NCBI RefSeq assembly: GCF_001436395.1
Contig: NZ_AZGJ01000019.1
Span: 1 to 36,285 of the forward strand
Reading direction: 5' to 3'
Length of the DNA stretch: 36,285 bases
DNA from: Secundilactobacillus malefermentans DSM 5705 = KCTC 3548
GTDB lineage: Bacteria > Bacillota > Bacilli > Lactobacillales > Lactobacillaceae
The translations under genes and the position numbers were made by a program. The notes under the pieces were generated by a model. The model had not been told where the DNA came from. It worked only from the letters and a program-made list of their open reading frames with translations, and did no database searches. Every line of letters starts with the position of its first letter. The first letter of the stretch is position 1. This document shows positions 15,179 to 24,850 of this stretch, one piece after another.

Positions 15179-17542
15179 TTGGCAAAGCAGACAAAACGAG
15201 TCAGCAAACCTAAAAAGACAAAAAAGCGGGTATCAGCTAAACAAAAACGACTCAAACAGACGAAATATGAGTGGCAAATATCGGGAGCAGTCTTTTTGCT
15301 CATTGCCTTCTTTTCCTATTTAAATTTAGGAATGGTCGGCACGTTTTTTGCTAACTTCTTCCGTCTTTTTGTTGGCGACACCTATCGTCTTTTACTCATT
15401 TTACTTGCCGTTTATGCGGTTTATTTGTTATTCACTGGCAAAGGGCCGAAGCTTTCGCTGCGTTATTGGCTAGGAGGCGGCTTAGCATATCTTGGAATTA
15501 TTTTATGGATGGCGTGTGCACTATTCTTAGTGAGAAATCAGCACGTCAACTTCGTTCAAGTAACTTGGGCGCTTTTAAAGGCAGATTTTGCGCAACAAAG
15601 TGTGATGACGGCTGTCGGTGGAGGGATGATTGGTGCCTACATGTTGGCGGTAACTAATTTCTTAGTGGCTATCTTGGGATCGCAGCTAATAGCCATCCTG
15701 CTCGTGGTGGCAGGAGTTGTGATTGCTTTTAAGATTCCAGTATCAAAAGTGTTCGCAAGCATTGGGAACGGTTTACAATTAATTGGTCGTGCGATTGGAC
15801 AATTTATTCAAGGAGCAACTAAGGTTGTTGGCGGAAAAGCATCCAAAGTGACGACGAGTAAGATTATTACTAAGTCCCCCAAAATTACAGCGACGAAGCC
15901 TGAGACAACTCCCGCTAAGAATAGTGAACCCGAAGTAAAAGAAAAGGGAAGTTTAGAGGATTCTGAGCCAAACTATAAGATTACGGTAGCTAATCAGGAA
16001 ATATCTAAGGGCAAATTAGTTAAGCAGCAAAATAACCTAGTGAAAACCGATAAACCGACTACTAAGACGGATGATTCCGAACCAAAAATTGATAATGAAT
16101 CAAATACTGACGAATCTAATTACCAGCTGCCAACTGCTGATTTGCTGACGGCGATTCCTCAGACGGACCAATCTGATGAATACAATGCGATTGACAAGAA
16201 TACGAAAGTTTTAAAGAAGACCCTGGAAAGCTTTGGTGTTGAAGCTGAAGTGAAAAATGTTAGCTTGGGTCCATCGGTGACCGAGTATGAATTACATCCG
16301 GCAATTGGGGTTAAAGTTTCGAGAATCGTCAATTTGGCGGATGATTTAGCATTGGCTTTGGCTGCAAAAGATATTCGGATTGAGGCACCAATTCCGGGTA
16401 AGTCACTGATTGGAATTGAAGTTCCTAACAGAAAAATTTCGACTGTTTCATTTCGGGATATTACGGAATCAATTGTGAGTCAAAAGCAGGGGTTACTTGA
16501 AGTTCCGTTAGGACGAGACGTGACTGGCAAAGTTGTTACGGCTGATTTGACGAAGATGCCACATTTGCTGATTGCTGGTTCTACTGGTAGTGGTAAATCA
16601 GTTTCTATTAATGGCATCATCACGAGTATTTTGATGAAAGCCAAGCCAAGCCAGGTTAAAATGATGCTGATTGATCCAAAAAAAGTGGAATTAAGTGTTT
16701 ATAATGGCATTCCCCACTTGCTGACCCCCGTTGTTTCTGAGCCTAAGAAGGCAGCGCGAGCACTTCATAAAGTTGTTTCGGAAATGGAAAGACGATATGA
16801 ATTATTTTCTCAATATGGTCAACGAAATATTAAGGGTTATAACAAGCATGTAGCTGAATTTAACCAAACGAATAATCCTAAGCTCCCTAGTTTGCCATAT
16901 ATCGTTGTTATCGTTGATGAATTAGCTGATTTAATGATGACTGTTTCAAATGAAGTGGAAGATGCGATTATCCGTTTGGCACAAATGGGTCGAGCGGCAG
17001 GAGTACACATGATTCTTGCCACACAACGGCCTTCTGTTGATGTTATTACTGGTTTGATTAAGGCTAATGTACCTTCACGAATTGCGTTTGCAGTTTCAAG
17101 TGGGATCGATTCAAGGACAATTCTGGATTCAAATGGTGCAGAAAAGTTACTTGGTCGGGGGGATATGCTATATTTGCCAATTGATCAGAATACACCGGTG
17201 CGAGTTCAAGGCGCTTTTATATCTGATAACGATGTTGCGAGTGTAGTTGCCTTTATTAAAAATGAGCAAGAAGCAGACTATGATGACTCTATGATTGTGT
17301 CGGATGAAGAAATTAAAAGTGAGGACCTGCAAAACTCTGAGGATGATTTGTTCGATGATGCGCTAAACTTTGTTGTGGATCAACAAAAGGCAAGTACGTC
17401 ACTGTTACAGCGTCACTTTAGAATTGGTTATAATCGTGCAGCAAGGATGATTGATGATCTTGAGCAGGGTGGTTTTATTGGACCACAAGAGGGCAGTAAA
17501 CCACGCCAAGTTTATAAGCAGAAAAATAACGAAGAAGAATAA
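15179..17542 (+). CDS. ftsK: FtsK/SpoIIIE-type DNA translocase
   Basis: A 787-residue membrane-anchored hexameric DNA pump that clears chromosome from the closing septum. A very basic N-terminus (about 1-30) is followed by four to five membrane helices between about 35 and 190. A Lys/Glu/Ser-rich linker runs to about 320. The alpha-beta motor follows, with Walker A GSTGSGKS at 467-474 and Walker B in [14 protein letters not shown] near 575-588. The C-terminal gamma domain (about 720-785) is a winged helix ([21 protein letters not shown]) that reads oriented KOPS/SRS-like sequences. The TTG start has GGGGGAG upstream. It sits just before the dcw cluster, matching its role in division, and ends at a very strong terminator. 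Confidence 0.95.
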   Translation: MAKQTKRVSKPKKTKKRVSAKQKRLKQTKYEWQISGAVFLLIAFFSYLNLGMVGTFFANFFRLFVGDTYRLLLILLAVYAVYLLFTGKGPKLSLRYWLGGGLAYLGIILWMACALFLVRNQHVNFVQVTWALLKADFAQQSVMTAVGGGMIGAYMLAVTNFLVAILGSQLIAILLVVAGVVIAFKIPVSKVFASIGNGLQLIGRAIGQFIQGATKVVGGKASKVTTSKIITKSPKITATKPETTPAKNSEPEVKEKGSLEDSEPNYKITVANQEISKGKLVKQQNNLVKTDKPTTKTDDSEPKIDNESNTDESNYQLPTADLLTAIPQTDQSDEYNAIDKNTKVLKKTLESFGVEAEVKNVSLGPSVTEYELHPAIGVKVSRIVNLADDLALALAAKDIRIEAPIPGKSLIGIEVPNRKISTVSFRDITESIVSQKQGLLEVPLGRDVTGKVVTADLTKMPHLLIAGSTGSGKSVSINGIITSILMKAKPSQVKMMLIDPKKVELSVYNGIPHLLTPVVSEPKKAARALHKVVSEMERRYELFSQYGQRNIKGYNKHVAEFNQTNNPKLPSLPYIVVIVDELADLMMTVSNEVEDAIIRLAQMGRAAGVHMILATQRPSVDVITGLIKANVPSRIAFAVSSGIDSRTILDSNGAEKLLGRGDMLYLPIDQNTPVRVQGAFISDNDVASVVAFIKNEQEADYDDSMIVSDEEIKSEDLQNSEDDLFDDALNFVVDQQKASTSLLQRHFRIGYNRAARMIDDLEQGGFIGPQEGSKPRQVYKQKNNEEE

Positions 17543-17545
17543 ACT

Positions 17546-17590
17546 AAAAGATCCCCATTCAATTTTTGCAAATTGAATGGGGATCTTTTT
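17546..17590. terminator. Bidirectional terminator after ftsK
   Basis: A perfect 20-bp stem (17546-17565 with 17570-17589) and a TTGC loop, followed by T on the plus strand. On the minus strand it is followed by CTTTTAGTTTATT. It serves ftsK and the convergent DUF4044 gene. Confidence 0.9.
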
Positions 17591-17603
17591 GGTAACTTTA
17601 ATT

Positions 17604-17732
17604 TTAGTAACTGCTGCCCAGTAGGCCAATCGATGAAAGGGCTGAAAAAATTAGTGACCCTAACGTTGCGATGATCATGATCCAAACGAAGATCATCGTG
17701 ACGATTTGGAAAGTTGTTTTTTTCTTTCTCAT
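17604..17732 (-). CDS. DUF4044-family single-pass membrane peptide
   Basis: A 42-residue peptide. A basic start (MRKKKTTFQ) is followed by a hydrophobic helix at about 10-38 (IVTMIFVWIMIIATLGSLIF). This matches the DUF4044 family of small lactic-acid-bacterial membrane proteins, which are usually found between ftsK and mraZ as here. The function is unknown; nothing in the sequence beyond location suggests a cell envelope or division role. The ATG has GCGGTG 8-13 bases upstream, a modest ribosome site. It has its own promoter at 17769-17797 and shares the ftsK terminator. Confidence 0.8.
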   Translation of the reverse strand: MRKKKTTFQIVTMIFVWIMIIATLGSLIFSALSSIGLLGSSY

Positions 17733-17768
17733 TAATTACACCGCTTTTCAAAAAAATTTACTTTTTTT

Positions 17769-17797
17769 AGTGTAACTTGCTTAACGAAATATTGCAA
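17769..17797 (-). promoter_or_regulatory. Promoter of the DUF4044 gene
   Basis: On the minus strand TTGCAA (17792-17797) and TACACT (17769-17774) are exactly 17 bases apart. The same hexamers and spacing recur before the Nudix gene at 35370. Confidence 0.55.
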
Positions 17798-17844
17798 TTT
17801 TAAATTTTGCTTTTTTATTGCTGGTGTCTCTTTAATTGGTATTT

Positions 17845-17850
17845 TATAAT
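17845..17850 (+). promoter_or_regulatory. Possible -10 element for the DUF3397 gene
   Basis: A consensus TATAAT about 30 bases before the chosen TTG start. No convincing -35 is seen at 16-18 bases (TGGTGT at 17822-17827). Confidence 0.35.
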
Positions 17851-17879
17851 GAGGTTAAGTGTTGAGGGGGAGTGTGGCA

Positions 17880-18233
17880 TTGGGTCAGTTCTTTCAAAGT
17901 TGGATTTTTCAAATAATGGTCCTTATTTTAATTTATATTTTAATTGTGTGGTTAAGACGTAAATTTCGTCGGTTTTGGTCGCGGAGGGTGGGGGCGTTTG
18001 ATGTGTTTGTTCCCTTTCTCTTGTTCGTTTCTTTGGAAGCGGTTAAGCCGTTCCATTTTTTATATTTGTGGCTGTTGTTTGGATGGTTACTATTGTGTGT
18101 GATTTTTCTACTAGTTGTGGGGTTAAAAAATCGGGTTTTATTGTACCGATTGTATTTTAGAGGGTTGTGGCGTTTAACTGGATTATATTTATTGATCGTG
18201 TATATTGTGGGGGTGGGTTTTAGAGTCATTTAG
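17880..18233 (+). CDS. DUF3397-family integral membrane protein
   Basis: About 117 residues with four hydrophobic stretches: QSWIFQIMVLILIYILIVW near 6-25, VFVPFLLFVSLEAV near 42-55, LYLWLLFGWLLLCVIFLLVVG near 61-82, and LTGLYLLIVYIVGVGF near 98-114. Basic loops (RRKFRRFWSRR) lie between. Size, topology and position before mraZ fit the DUF3397 family of lactic acid bacteria; the function is unknown. I chose the TTG at 17880 because GAGGGGGAG lies eight bases before it, though GTG at 17859 or 17874 cannot be excluded. The coding strand is strongly G and T rich with few C, unlike its neighbours. A strong terminator follows. Confidence 0.75.
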   Translation: MGQFFQSWIFQIMVLILIYILIVWLRRKFRRFWSRRVGAFDVFVPFLLFVSLEAVKPFHFLYLWLLFGWLLLCVIFLLVVGLKNRVLLYRLYFRGLWRLTGLYLLIVYIVGVGFRVI

Positions 18234-18240
18234 GGTTTTT

Positions 18241-18286
18241 AAATACCGGGTGTCCAACGATAGTTGGGCACCCGGTATTTTTTAAA
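18241..18286 (+). terminator. Terminator between the DUF3397 gene and mraZ
   Basis: An 18-bp stem (18241-18258 with 18263-18280, one G-U pair), loop GATA and a T run to 18283. It isolates the dcw operon from upstream transcription. Confidence 0.9.
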
Positions 18287-18300
18287 ATTTTTGCTGATTT

Positions 18301-18330
18301 TTGACATTTTCGAAATATTTTCCCCACAAT
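18301..18330 (+). promoter_or_regulatory. Possible upstream dcw promoter
   Basis: TTGACA at 18301-18306 is a perfect -35; CACAAT at 18325-18330, with an 18-base spacer, is a fair -10. The leader to mraZ would be about 155 bases. Confidence 0.35.
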
Positions 18331-18418
18331 CTTCCTTACTAGAGGATGACTTATATGCCAGTAATTGGAAGCGCTTTACAAAAGAAATGAAAACTATTTT
18401 TTTAAGATTCTAGAAAAA

Positions 18419-18455
18419 TGGGAAATCATGTGGTAGAAAGTGGGGGATTATGGTA
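18419..18455 (+). promoter_or_regulatory. Candidate MraZ-box repeats
   Basis: TGG strings occur at 18419, 18431, 18441 and 18451. The last three, TGGTA, TGGGG and TGGTA, stand at exact 10-base intervals, as in the TGGGN-N5-TGGGN-N5-TGGGN operator described for E. coli MraZ. An AAAGTG core like that described in mollicutes is at 18437-18442. MraZ is encoded immediately downstream, so autoregulation is plausible. Confidence 0.5.
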
Positions 18456-18459
18456 AACT
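18451..18459 (+). promoter_or_regulatory. Extended -10 of the mraZ promoter
   Basis: TGGTAAACT reads as an extended -10 (TG-N-TAAACT) overlapping the last MraZ-box-like repeat. The same nine bases recur before ftsA at 26872-26880. Confidence 0.45.
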
Positions 18460-18491
18460 TGACGCATAGCTGATGAATAGGGGTGATAGCA

Positions 18492-18923
18492 ATGTTTATG
18501 GGTGAATTTGAACATTCAATTGACTCAAAGGGTCGACTAATAATTCCCGTTAAATTTCGGGAGCAATTAGGAGACGAATTTGTTATTACCCGAGGAATGG
18601 ATGGCTGTTTGTTTGGTTATCCAATGGCCGAATGGGCTGTCCTACAGCAAAAGCTAAAGGAATTACCAATGAATAAACGGGATGCACGTTCGTTTGTCAG
18701 GTTCTTCTATTCAGCAGCAACGGCTTGTCAGTTTGATAAGCAAGGGCGAATTAATTTACCCAGTCAACTCATTAATCACGCAGAGATTAAGAAACAATGC
18801 GTCATCGTCGGTGTGGCAAACCGCTTCGAAATATGGAGTGAAGATCGATGGAATGATTTTTCTGAGACAGCAGAGGAAAATTACGACGATATTGCTGAGA
18901 ATTTAGTTGATTTCGATCTCTAA
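18492..18923 (+). CDS. mraZ: Transcriptional regulator MraZ
   Basis: A 143-residue AbrB-like DNA-binding protein that forms ring oligomers and controls the dcw operon. Two repeated swapped-hairpin units are seen: [23 protein letters not shown] near 2-24 and [18 protein letters not shown] near 75-95. Each has the DxxGR signature (DSKGR and DKQGR). I chose the ATG at 18492 because AGGGGTGAT precedes it and family members start MFMGE; the GTG at 18483 overlaps that ribosome site. It is the first gene of the dcw cluster and 27 bases before rsmH. Repeats upstream look like its own binding sites. Confidence 0.96.
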   Translation: MFMGEFEHSIDSKGRLIIPVKFREQLGDEFVITRGMDGCLFGYPMAEWAVLQQKLKELPMNKRDARSFVRFFYSAATACQFDKQGRINLPSQLINHAEIKKQCVIVGVANRFEIWSEDRWNDFSETAEENYDDIAENLVDFDL

Positions 18924-18950
18924 TAGATGCGGCCAAAGGAGGTATAGTTA

Positions 18951-19895
18951 ATGGCAGAATTTAATCATCAGACAGTTCTTCTTAACGAAGCTGTTAGTGG
19001 CCTAGATATAAAACCAGATGGAATTTACGTTGATTGTACCCTCGGGGGTGGCGGTCACAGTGGCAAAATTCTGGAAGCGCTTGATTCTGGACACTTATAT
19101 GCGTTCGATCAAGATCAAACAGCGATAGATTATAATCAAACCAATTTGAAAGAATATGTCGATAAAGGAACGCTGACCTTTGTTAAAGCGAACTTTCGAG
19201 AGATTAAAGCTCGATTAGCTGATTTGGGTGTTGAGCACGTTGATGGTATTCTGTACGATTTAGGAGTGTCATCTCCACAGTTTGATGTTGCAGATCGGGG
19301 ATTTAGCTATCAACATGATGCACCTTTAGATATGAGGATGGATCAATCCGCTAAATTAGACGCTTGGCAAGTTGTGAATAATTGGTCATATCAAGACCTA
19401 ATCAGAATTTTATTTAGATACGGGGAAGAAAAATTCGCAAAATCAATTGCTAGAGCAATCGAACGGCATCGCAGTAACAAGCCAATCGATACGACCGGTG
19501 AATTAGTTGAAATTATTAAAGAAGGAATTCCAGCAGCTGCAAGGCGCCATGGGGGGCACCCAGCTAAGAAGACTTTCCAAGCAATTCGAATTTCGGTTAA
19601 TGATGAATTAGGGGCATTAGAGGATTCAATTGAGCAGGCATTAGAGATAATTGCGGTTAAGGGCAGAATTAGCGTTATCACATTTCAGTCTCTTGAGGAT
19701 CGGTTAGTAAAGACGATGTTTAAAGAGAAGACTGAAGTAGGGGAATTACCGGCAGGATTGCCTGTAATACCACAAGAAATGCAACCGCATTTCAAGTTGA
19801 TTAATAGAAAGCCGATTGTTCCAAGTGACGAGGAGCTTGAAGTTAATCACAGAGCACATAGCGCAAAATTGCGAATCATTGAGAAAGAGAGCTAA
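18951..19895 (+). CDS. rsmH: 16S rRNA (cytosine-1402 N4) methyltransferase
   Basis: A 314-residue SAM-dependent methyltransferase (MraW/RsmH) that adds the N4 methyl group on C1402 in the decoding centre. The opening [15 protein letters not shown] and the SAM loop [15 protein letters not shown] near 25-39 are diagnostic. [18 protein letters not shown] near 104-121 and [17 protein letters not shown] near 208-225 are further family signatures. The ATG is preceded by AAAGGAGGT. It sits in the canonical position between mraZ and ftsL. Length and motifs are complete. Confidence 0.97.
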   Translation: MAEFNHQTVLLNEAVSGLDIKPDGIYVDCTLGGGGHSGKILEALDSGHLYAFDQDQTAIDYNQTNLKEYVDKGTLTFVKANFREIKARLADLGVEHVDGILYDLGVSSPQFDVADRGFSYQHDAPLDMRMDQSAKLDAWQVVNNWSYQDLIRILFRYGEEKFAKSIARAIERHRSNKPIDTTGELVEIIKEGIPAAARRHGGHPAKKTFQAIRISVNDELGALEDSIEQALEIIAVKGRISVITFQSLEDRLVKTMFKEKTEVGELPAGLPVIPQEMQPHFKLINRKPIVPSDEELEVNHRAHSAKLRIIEKES

Positions 19896-19913
19896 TACTT
19901 TTTTAGGATAGGG

Positions 19914-20303
19914 ATGGTCGAGATGTCGCAAAATAGTTTAGCAGAAGAATACCAATCAGAAGTACCACAACCAATAGCGCCGCAACAGCGCCCACTACAT
20001 AATCCACGAGTAAAGGTTCTTCCAAAGAGCCTACCCGTTTCAAAGTTTGAAAAGTGTTTGATGACAGTTTGTGGAGTTGTAATAGTCGTAATGATGATTT
20101 GGACAATTAATGTTACAATTGGAGTGTCCGCTACTCAGCATCAGTTGCAAGATTTGCAGACTCGCGTAACGCAACTGAAAAGCGACAATACAAATCATCG
20201 TCAAGAGGCGAATGAGCTTCTTAGTAGAAGTCGCTTAGACAAAATTGCTAAAAAAAGTGGCTTAACACTTTCAAACGATAAAATAAGGAATGTTGATAAA
20301 TGA
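19914..20303 (+). CDS. ftsL: Cell division protein FtsL
   Basis: A 129-residue bitopic protein of the divisome core that bridges DivIB, FtsB-like protein and PBP2b and activates septal synthesis. The cytoplasmic tail (about 1-47) is polar and Pro/Gln-rich, a single helix spans about 48-70 (LMTVCGVVIVVMMIWTINV), and a coiled coil follows (QHQLQDLQTRVTQLKSDN). Sequence conservation is low in the family; identity rests on topology and on place between rsmH and the transpeptidase. The start may be 19914 or the ATG at 19923; both share the AGGATAGGG site. The stop overlaps the next start as ATGA, implying coupled translation. Confidence 0.85.
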   Translation: MVEMSQNSLAEEYQSEVPQPIAPQQRPLHNPRVKVLPKSLPVSKFEKCLMTVCGVVIVVMMIWTINVTIGVSATQHQLQDLQTRVTQLKSDNTNHRQEANELLSRSRLDKIAKKSGLTLSNDKIRNVDK

Positions 20304-22450
20304 ACAAATCACCGAAACGGATGGTGACTAGCAACCAATCACAAAAAAACAGAAAAAAGTTTGGGATTGTTCTTTTCTTTGTTTTCTTAGTGTTATTTGG
20401 GCTAATCATTATCCGTTTTTCTTATATTTCAATAGGTAAAAATGTTCAGAACGTTAATTTGAGCGCACGAACTAAAAAGCTTTATACAGAAACTCAGACG
20501 GTTAAGGCAAGTCGGGGGACTATTTATGATGCAAATAATGACCCAATTGCTGAAGATACCAGTACTTATTCAATTTATGCTGTATTGAATAAGAAGCAGG
20601 AATCGATTAACGGAAAGCCTCTCTATGTAACGAATAAAAATAAAACGGCCGAAGTTCTATCGAAGTACTTATCCATTAGTAAGGAAAAGGTTCTTAAACA
20701 GCTAAATTCAAAGAGTTTTCAGGTGGAATTTGGTGCTGCAGGACAGAGTATTTCATTAACAACTCGTAATAAAATAAAAGCAGCTCATTTAACGGGTATT
20801 AATTTTATTCAGCGACAATCACGTCTTTACCCTAATGGAGTTTTTGCTTCCCACTTGATCGGTAACGTGACGGTTCCGAGTGATTCAACTAAATCGATGG
20901 TTGGAAATATGGGAATTGAAAAAATGTTGAATAAACAATTGACGGGTACTGATGGGATTAGCACCGTGCAAAAGGATAATTATGGGTATCAGGTTTCCGG
21001 AACGGCGGCTAAAAAGAAAAAAGCGACAAATGGCGATGACGTCTACACGACACTTGATAGTAGACTACAAACATTACTTGAGACGGAAATGTCTGCAGTG
21101 AATGCTGAGGCACATCCGGCGTCTATGAATGCGGTCCTAATGAATGCGAAAACTGGTGCTATTTTGGCCGCTAGTCAACGTCCAACCTATAATCCGATGA
21201 CGGGTAAAGGACTAGACAAGATGTGGCGAGATACGTTGGTCCAAGATTCCTATGAACCTGGATCAACTATGAAAATATTTACCATGGGTGCTTCTATTGA
21301 TAGTGGCAATTATAATGGAACTTCCACTTATCTTTCTGGTAAAACAACTGTTGATGGCATTACCGTGCCAGACTGGCAAACCAGTGGTTGGGGTCGGATT
21401 ACCTACAACAAGGGATTTGCCCTTTCGAGTAATGTTGCGATGACTCATTTGGAAGAACAGATGGGCGCGAAGACGTGGAAAAAATATATTAACCGGTTTA
21501 AATTCTTAAAGAGCACAGATAGTGGGCTTGCTGGTGAATCATCCGGGAGTATTCAATTTTCAAAAGCAATTGAACAGGCTGATACATCGTTTGGTCAGGG
21601 TATTCAAGTGACTGTATTTCAGATGATGAGAGCCTTGTCTGCAATTAGTAATAACGGGAAAATGTTACAGCCATACTTTATCGATAAGGTTGTTAATCCA
21701 AATACGAATAAAGTGATTCAAAAAAATAAGAAAAAAGTAGTTGGCGAGCCTGTGAGTGCTGCAACCGCTAAAGCGGTGCGAAAGCACATGGAGGACGTTG
21801 TCTACAAAAGCTATGGAATAGGCTCTGATTTTAAAATTAGTGGGGTTAAAGTTGCTGCCAAAACAGGTACTGCACAAGTTAGTGGGGGTTCATCTGGTTA
21901 TTTGAGTGGAGACAACAGTTACCTCTATTCAGTAGCGGGGATGGCGCCTGCCAAGAATCCGAAATATGTCTTGTATATTACGATGAAGCAGCCTACTTTG
22001 GGATCAAAAACAGCAACTCAATTAATGGCTCAAATTTTTAAGCCGCTCATCACGAGAGCGCTACAAGATGATAAAACGCAGACCAGTAGTACGAAATCTA
22101 CAAAGATGACGGATCTTACTGGAAATTCTGCAACAACAGAAGCAGCGAAGTTAACAAAGAAAGGGTATCGAGTTACAACGCTTGGCACAACGGACAAGAT
22201 TACGGCTCAGTCACCTAACTCAGGCACGACCCTTTATGATAATCAGCGAATTATTTTAGCAACATCGGGTGAAAACTTAATGCCAAGTTTGAAGGGCTGG
22301 TCGCGAGCAGATGTTGTCAAAATTGCTAAAATGCTTAATATTAAATTAGAGACAACTGGTTCCGGTTACGTGACGAAACAAAATATCACAAGCGGTAAGG
22401 CTGTTAATTCTGGTACAACGCTGAAAGTAAAGCTTGGATCAAGTAATTAG
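20300..22450 (+). CDS. pbp2b: Division transpeptidase PBP2b (FtsI) with PASTA domains
   Basis: A 716-residue class B penicillin-binding protein that cross-links septal peptidoglycan. One membrane helix lies at about 22-44. The N-terminal pedestal domain (about 60-250, with VKASRGTIYDANNDPIAED) is followed by the transpeptidase. Catalytic Ser322 and Lys325 are in EPGSTMK, the SxN motif is Ser376-Ser-Asn378, and KTGT starts at Lys521. Two PASTA repeats close the protein (about 610-655 and 658-714). The ATG overlaps the ftsL stop. It has no glycosyltransferase domain, so it would act with a SEDS partner, FtsW, that is not in this window. Confidence 0.95.
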   Translation: MNKSPKRMVTSNQSQKNRKKFGIVLFFVFLVLFGLIIIRFSYISIGKNVQNVNLSARTKKLYTETQTVKASRGTIYDANNDPIAEDTSTYSIYAVLNKKQESINGKPLYVTNKNKTAEVLSKYLSISKEKVLKQLNSKSFQVEFGAAGQSISLTTRNKIKAAHLTGINFIQRQSRLYPNGVFASHLIGNVTVPSDSTKSMVGNMGIEKMLNKQLTGTDGISTVQKDNYGYQVSGTAAKKKKATNGDDVYTTLDSRLQTLLETEMSAVNAEAHPASMNAVLMNAKTGAILAASQRPTYNPMTGKGLDKMWRDTLVQDSYEPGSTMKIFTMGASIDSGNYNGTSTYLSGKTTVDGITVPDWQTSGWGRITYNKGFALSSNVAMTHLEEQMGAKTWKKYINRFKFLKSTDSGLAGESSGSIQFSKAIEQADTSFGQGIQVTVFQMMRALSAISNNGKMLQPYFIDKVVNPNTNKVIQKNKKKVVGEPVSAATAKAVRKHMEDVVYKSYGIGSDFKISGVKVAAKTGTAQVSGGSSGYLSGDNSYLYSVAGMAPAKNPKYVLYITMKQPTLGSKTATQLMAQIFKPLITRALQDDKTQTSSTKSTKMTDLTGNSATTEAAKLTKKGYRVTTLGTTDKITAQSPNSGTTLYDNQRIILATSGENLMPSLKGWSRADVVKIAKMLNIKLETTGSGYVTKQNITSGKAVNSGTTLKVKLGSSN

Positions 22451-22468
22451 GATTGGATTGGAAAACTT

Positions 22469-23446
22469 ATGACAAATATTCAGTACATGGATTGGTTAGC
22501 ACCATTAATTGGTAGTTTCTTAATAACCGTTATTTTTATGCCGAGTCTTATTCATTACTTTAGAAGCCGGCATGAAGGCCAAATGATTAGAGAAGAAGGA
22601 CCAAATTGGCACGAAAAAAAATCAGGAACCCCAACAATGGGTGGCCTGCTATTTATCATTGCAATTGTGATATCTAGTCTAATCTTTGGTATTTTTTCAA
22701 CACATCGACTTTCACCAATAATGTTGGTTCTATTGTTTATCCTTGTGTTATATGGACTCTTGGGAATGTGGGACGATTCTATAAAACTGTTCAAACGCCA
22801 GAATGAGGGAATGAAGGCTTGGCAAAAGCTCTTGGGACAGATCGTGGGGGCACTCGTTTTTGTTGGTGTCTATGCACATGAACAATTACCGTTTGAACTT
22901 CATAATCCCCTTGGACCGACTATTCATTTACACTGGTGGTTTGCGCTATTTGTTATCTTTTGGTTAGTTGGATTTTCAAATGCGGTTAATTTAACTGACG
23001 GGCTTGATGGCTTAGTTGCCGGACTAGCATCTATTGCATTTGCGGCGTATGGCGTAGTTGCCTATGTTCAACATCAAGGCGATGTTTTAGTATTTTGTGG
23101 GGCAGTCGTTGGTGGATTACTAGGTTTCCTTATCTTCAACCATAAACCAGCCAAAATTTTCATGGGTGATATGGGTTCACTAGCACTTGGTGGATCCCTT
23201 GCGGCTGTTTCAATCGCGTTGCACCATGAACTTTCGTTGCTATGGATTGGCTTAATCTTTGTTATTGAAACCATGAGTGTTATTTTGCAAGTGGCTAGTT
23301 TCAAGCTAACGGGTAAACGAATTTTCTTGATGAGCCCAATTCATCATCACTTTGAGATGAAAGGTTGGAGCGAATGGAAAATAGACATTATTTTTTGGAT
23401 AATCGGTCTAATTGTGGCAGTTACAGGTGTGTTTAGCATGATTTAA
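22469..23446 (+). CDS. mraY: Phospho-MurNAc-pentapeptide translocase MraY
   Basis: A 325-residue membrane enzyme that transfers phospho-MurNAc-pentapeptide from UDP to undecaprenyl phosphate, making lipid I. About ten helices are expected. Diagnostic strings are [19 protein letters not shown] near 36-55, [18 protein letters not shown] near 100-117, [12 protein letters not shown] near 170-181 and the [12 protein letters not shown] loop near 288-300. Length is normal. The ribosome site is weak (GGATTGGA), so expression may rely on coupling to the upstream gene 18 bases before. It is followed by murD. Confidence 0.97.
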   Translation: MTNIQYMDWLAPLIGSFLITVIFMPSLIHYFRSRHEGQMIREEGPNWHEKKSGTPTMGGLLFIIAIVISSLIFGIFSTHRLSPIMLVLLFILVLYGLLGMWDDSIKLFKRQNEGMKAWQKLLGQIVGALVFVGVYAHEQLPFELHNPLGPTIHLHWWFALFVIFWLVGFSNAVNLTDGLDGLVAGLASIAFAAYGVVAYVQHQGDVLVFCGAVVGGLLGFLIFNHKPAKIFMGDMGSLALGGSLAAVSIALHHELSLLWIGLIFVIETMSVILQVASFKLTGKRIFLMSPIHHHFEMKGWSEWKIDIIFWIIGLIVAVTGVFSMI

Positions 23447-23470
23447 ATATGTAGTTTGGAGCGAATTGGA

Positions 23471-24850
23471 ATGAAAATTGTCAAAAAGTATGAGGGAAAA
23501 AAGGTTTTAGTGTTAGGACTTGCAAAAAGTGGCTTTAATGCTGCTAAATTATTAAAAAAACTTGGTGCCTATGTTACCGTGAACGACAAACAAAATTTTG
23601 ATGATAGTGTAGATGCTCAAAAGCTATTATCAGAGGGGATTAAAGTTATTTCCGGCAGTCATCCATTATCTTTATTAGATGAGGGATTTACTTTAATTGT
23701 AAAGAACCCTGGAATTCCCTATGATAATCCTATTGTGAAGGGTGCTTTGGAACGCAAGATTCCTATTATTACTGAAATTGAGCTGGCTAGTGAAGTTTCA
23801 GAAGCACAGTTGGTTGCTGTTACTGGCAGTAATGGAAAGACAACAACAACAACGATGATAACAAAAATGTTAAATCAGGAACGAACAACTGGCCAGAGTT
23901 ATGATGCTGGGAATATTGGTATTCCTGCCAGTCAAGTAGCCCAAAAAGTTACAAAGGCAGATTCTCTGGTCTTGGAAGTTTCTAGTTTTATGTTATTAGG
24001 CATTACACAGTTTCACCCTCATATTGCAGTCTTGACGAATATTTTTTCTAACCATTTGGACTACCATAAAACTCGCGAAAACTATGTTAGAGCAAAAATG
24101 CGTATTACGATGAATCAAACGGATCAAGATTATTTTGTCGTGAATTTTGATAACAAAGAATGGCGAGATTTAAGTAAGCAAACGAAAGCGAAGGTTATTC
24201 CCTTTTCTCGACTAGACGTTGACGAAACAGGAGCCTATGAAAAGTCCGGCAAACTGTATTGGCGGGATGATTTCATCATGATGGCTGATGAAATAAAGGT
24301 ACCTGGAGATCATAATGTTGAAAATGCGTTAGCAGCCATTGCCGTCGCTAAAATCGAAGGCAAAACGAATACTGCAATCAAACACGTCTTAACTACATTT
24401 GGTGGCGTTCGGCATCGTACCCAGTACGTACTGACTGCTGAGGGACGACAATACTACAATGATTCAAAAGCAACTGATATAGAAGCGACTGAGATGGCTT
24501 TGAAAGGATTCAAGCAACCAGTTATTTTACTAGCTGGAGGCTTGGATCGTGGGTATGTATTTGATAAACTTGTCCCATCCTTTAAGGAACATGTGAAAGG
24601 GATTGTCCTTTTTGGTCAAACTGATAAATTATTGGAGGATGCCGCCAAAAAAGCTGGAGTTAAGAGTATTGTCTTTGCCAAAAATGTTAAGGATGGTGTT
24701 CCTAAAGCCTTTGAGCTTAGTGATTCTGGTGACATTATTTTGCTATCGCCTGCAAATGCTAGTTGGGATCAGTATCCTAATTTTGAAGTTCGCGGTGATG
24801 AATTCATTGAAGCTGTGGAAGAATTAACCGGAGAGAAGGAAGAAAAATAA
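23471..24850 (+). CDS. murD: UDP-MurNAc-L-alanine:D-glutamate ligase MurD
   Basis: A 459-residue cytosolic Mur ligase adding D-Glu to the peptidoglycan precursor, using ATP. The N-terminal Rossmann domain starts [19 protein letters not shown]. The ATP loop [12 protein letters not shown] has its Lys at 123. The central [15 protein letters not shown] segment (NHLDYHKTR) is near 195, and the C-terminal domain carries [15 protein letters not shown] near 335. I chose the ATG at 23471 over TTG 23456, because TTGGAG at 23456-23461 is the ribosome site for the former. The stop overlaps the murG start by one base. Confidence 0.96.
   Translation: MKIVKKYEGKKVLVLGLAKSGFNAAKLLKKLGAYVTVNDKQNFDDSVDAQKLLSEGIKVISGSHPLSLLDEGFTLIVKNPGIPYDNPIVKGALERKIPIITEIELASEVSEAQLVAVTGSNGKTTTTTMITKMLNQERTTGQSYDAGNIGIPASQVAQKVTKADSLVLEVSSFMLLGITQFHPHIAVLTNIFSNHLDYHKTRENYVRAKMRITMNQTDQDYFVVNFDNKEWRDLSKQTKAKVIPFSRLDVDETGAYEKSGKLYWRDDFIMMADEIKVPGDHNVENALAAIAVAKIEGKTNTAIKHVLTTFGGVRHRTQYVLTAEGRQYYNDSKATDIEATEMALKGFKQPVILLAGGLDRGYVFDKLVPSFKEHVKGIVLFGQTDKLLEDAAKKAGVKSIVFAKNVKDGVPKAFELSDSGDIILLSPANASWDQYPNFEVRGDEFIEAVEELTGEKEEK

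Noticed and set aside
17933..18229. 98-residue open frame opposite the DUF3397 gene
   Set aside because: Rich in Asn, Lys and Thr, no domain or ribosome site; it arises from the strand bias of the real gene.
18365..18378. cre-like string TGGAAGCGCTTTAC upstream of mraZ
   Set aside because: The left half and core fit CcpA sites, but W and the final CA fail, three mismatches in all; too weak to call.
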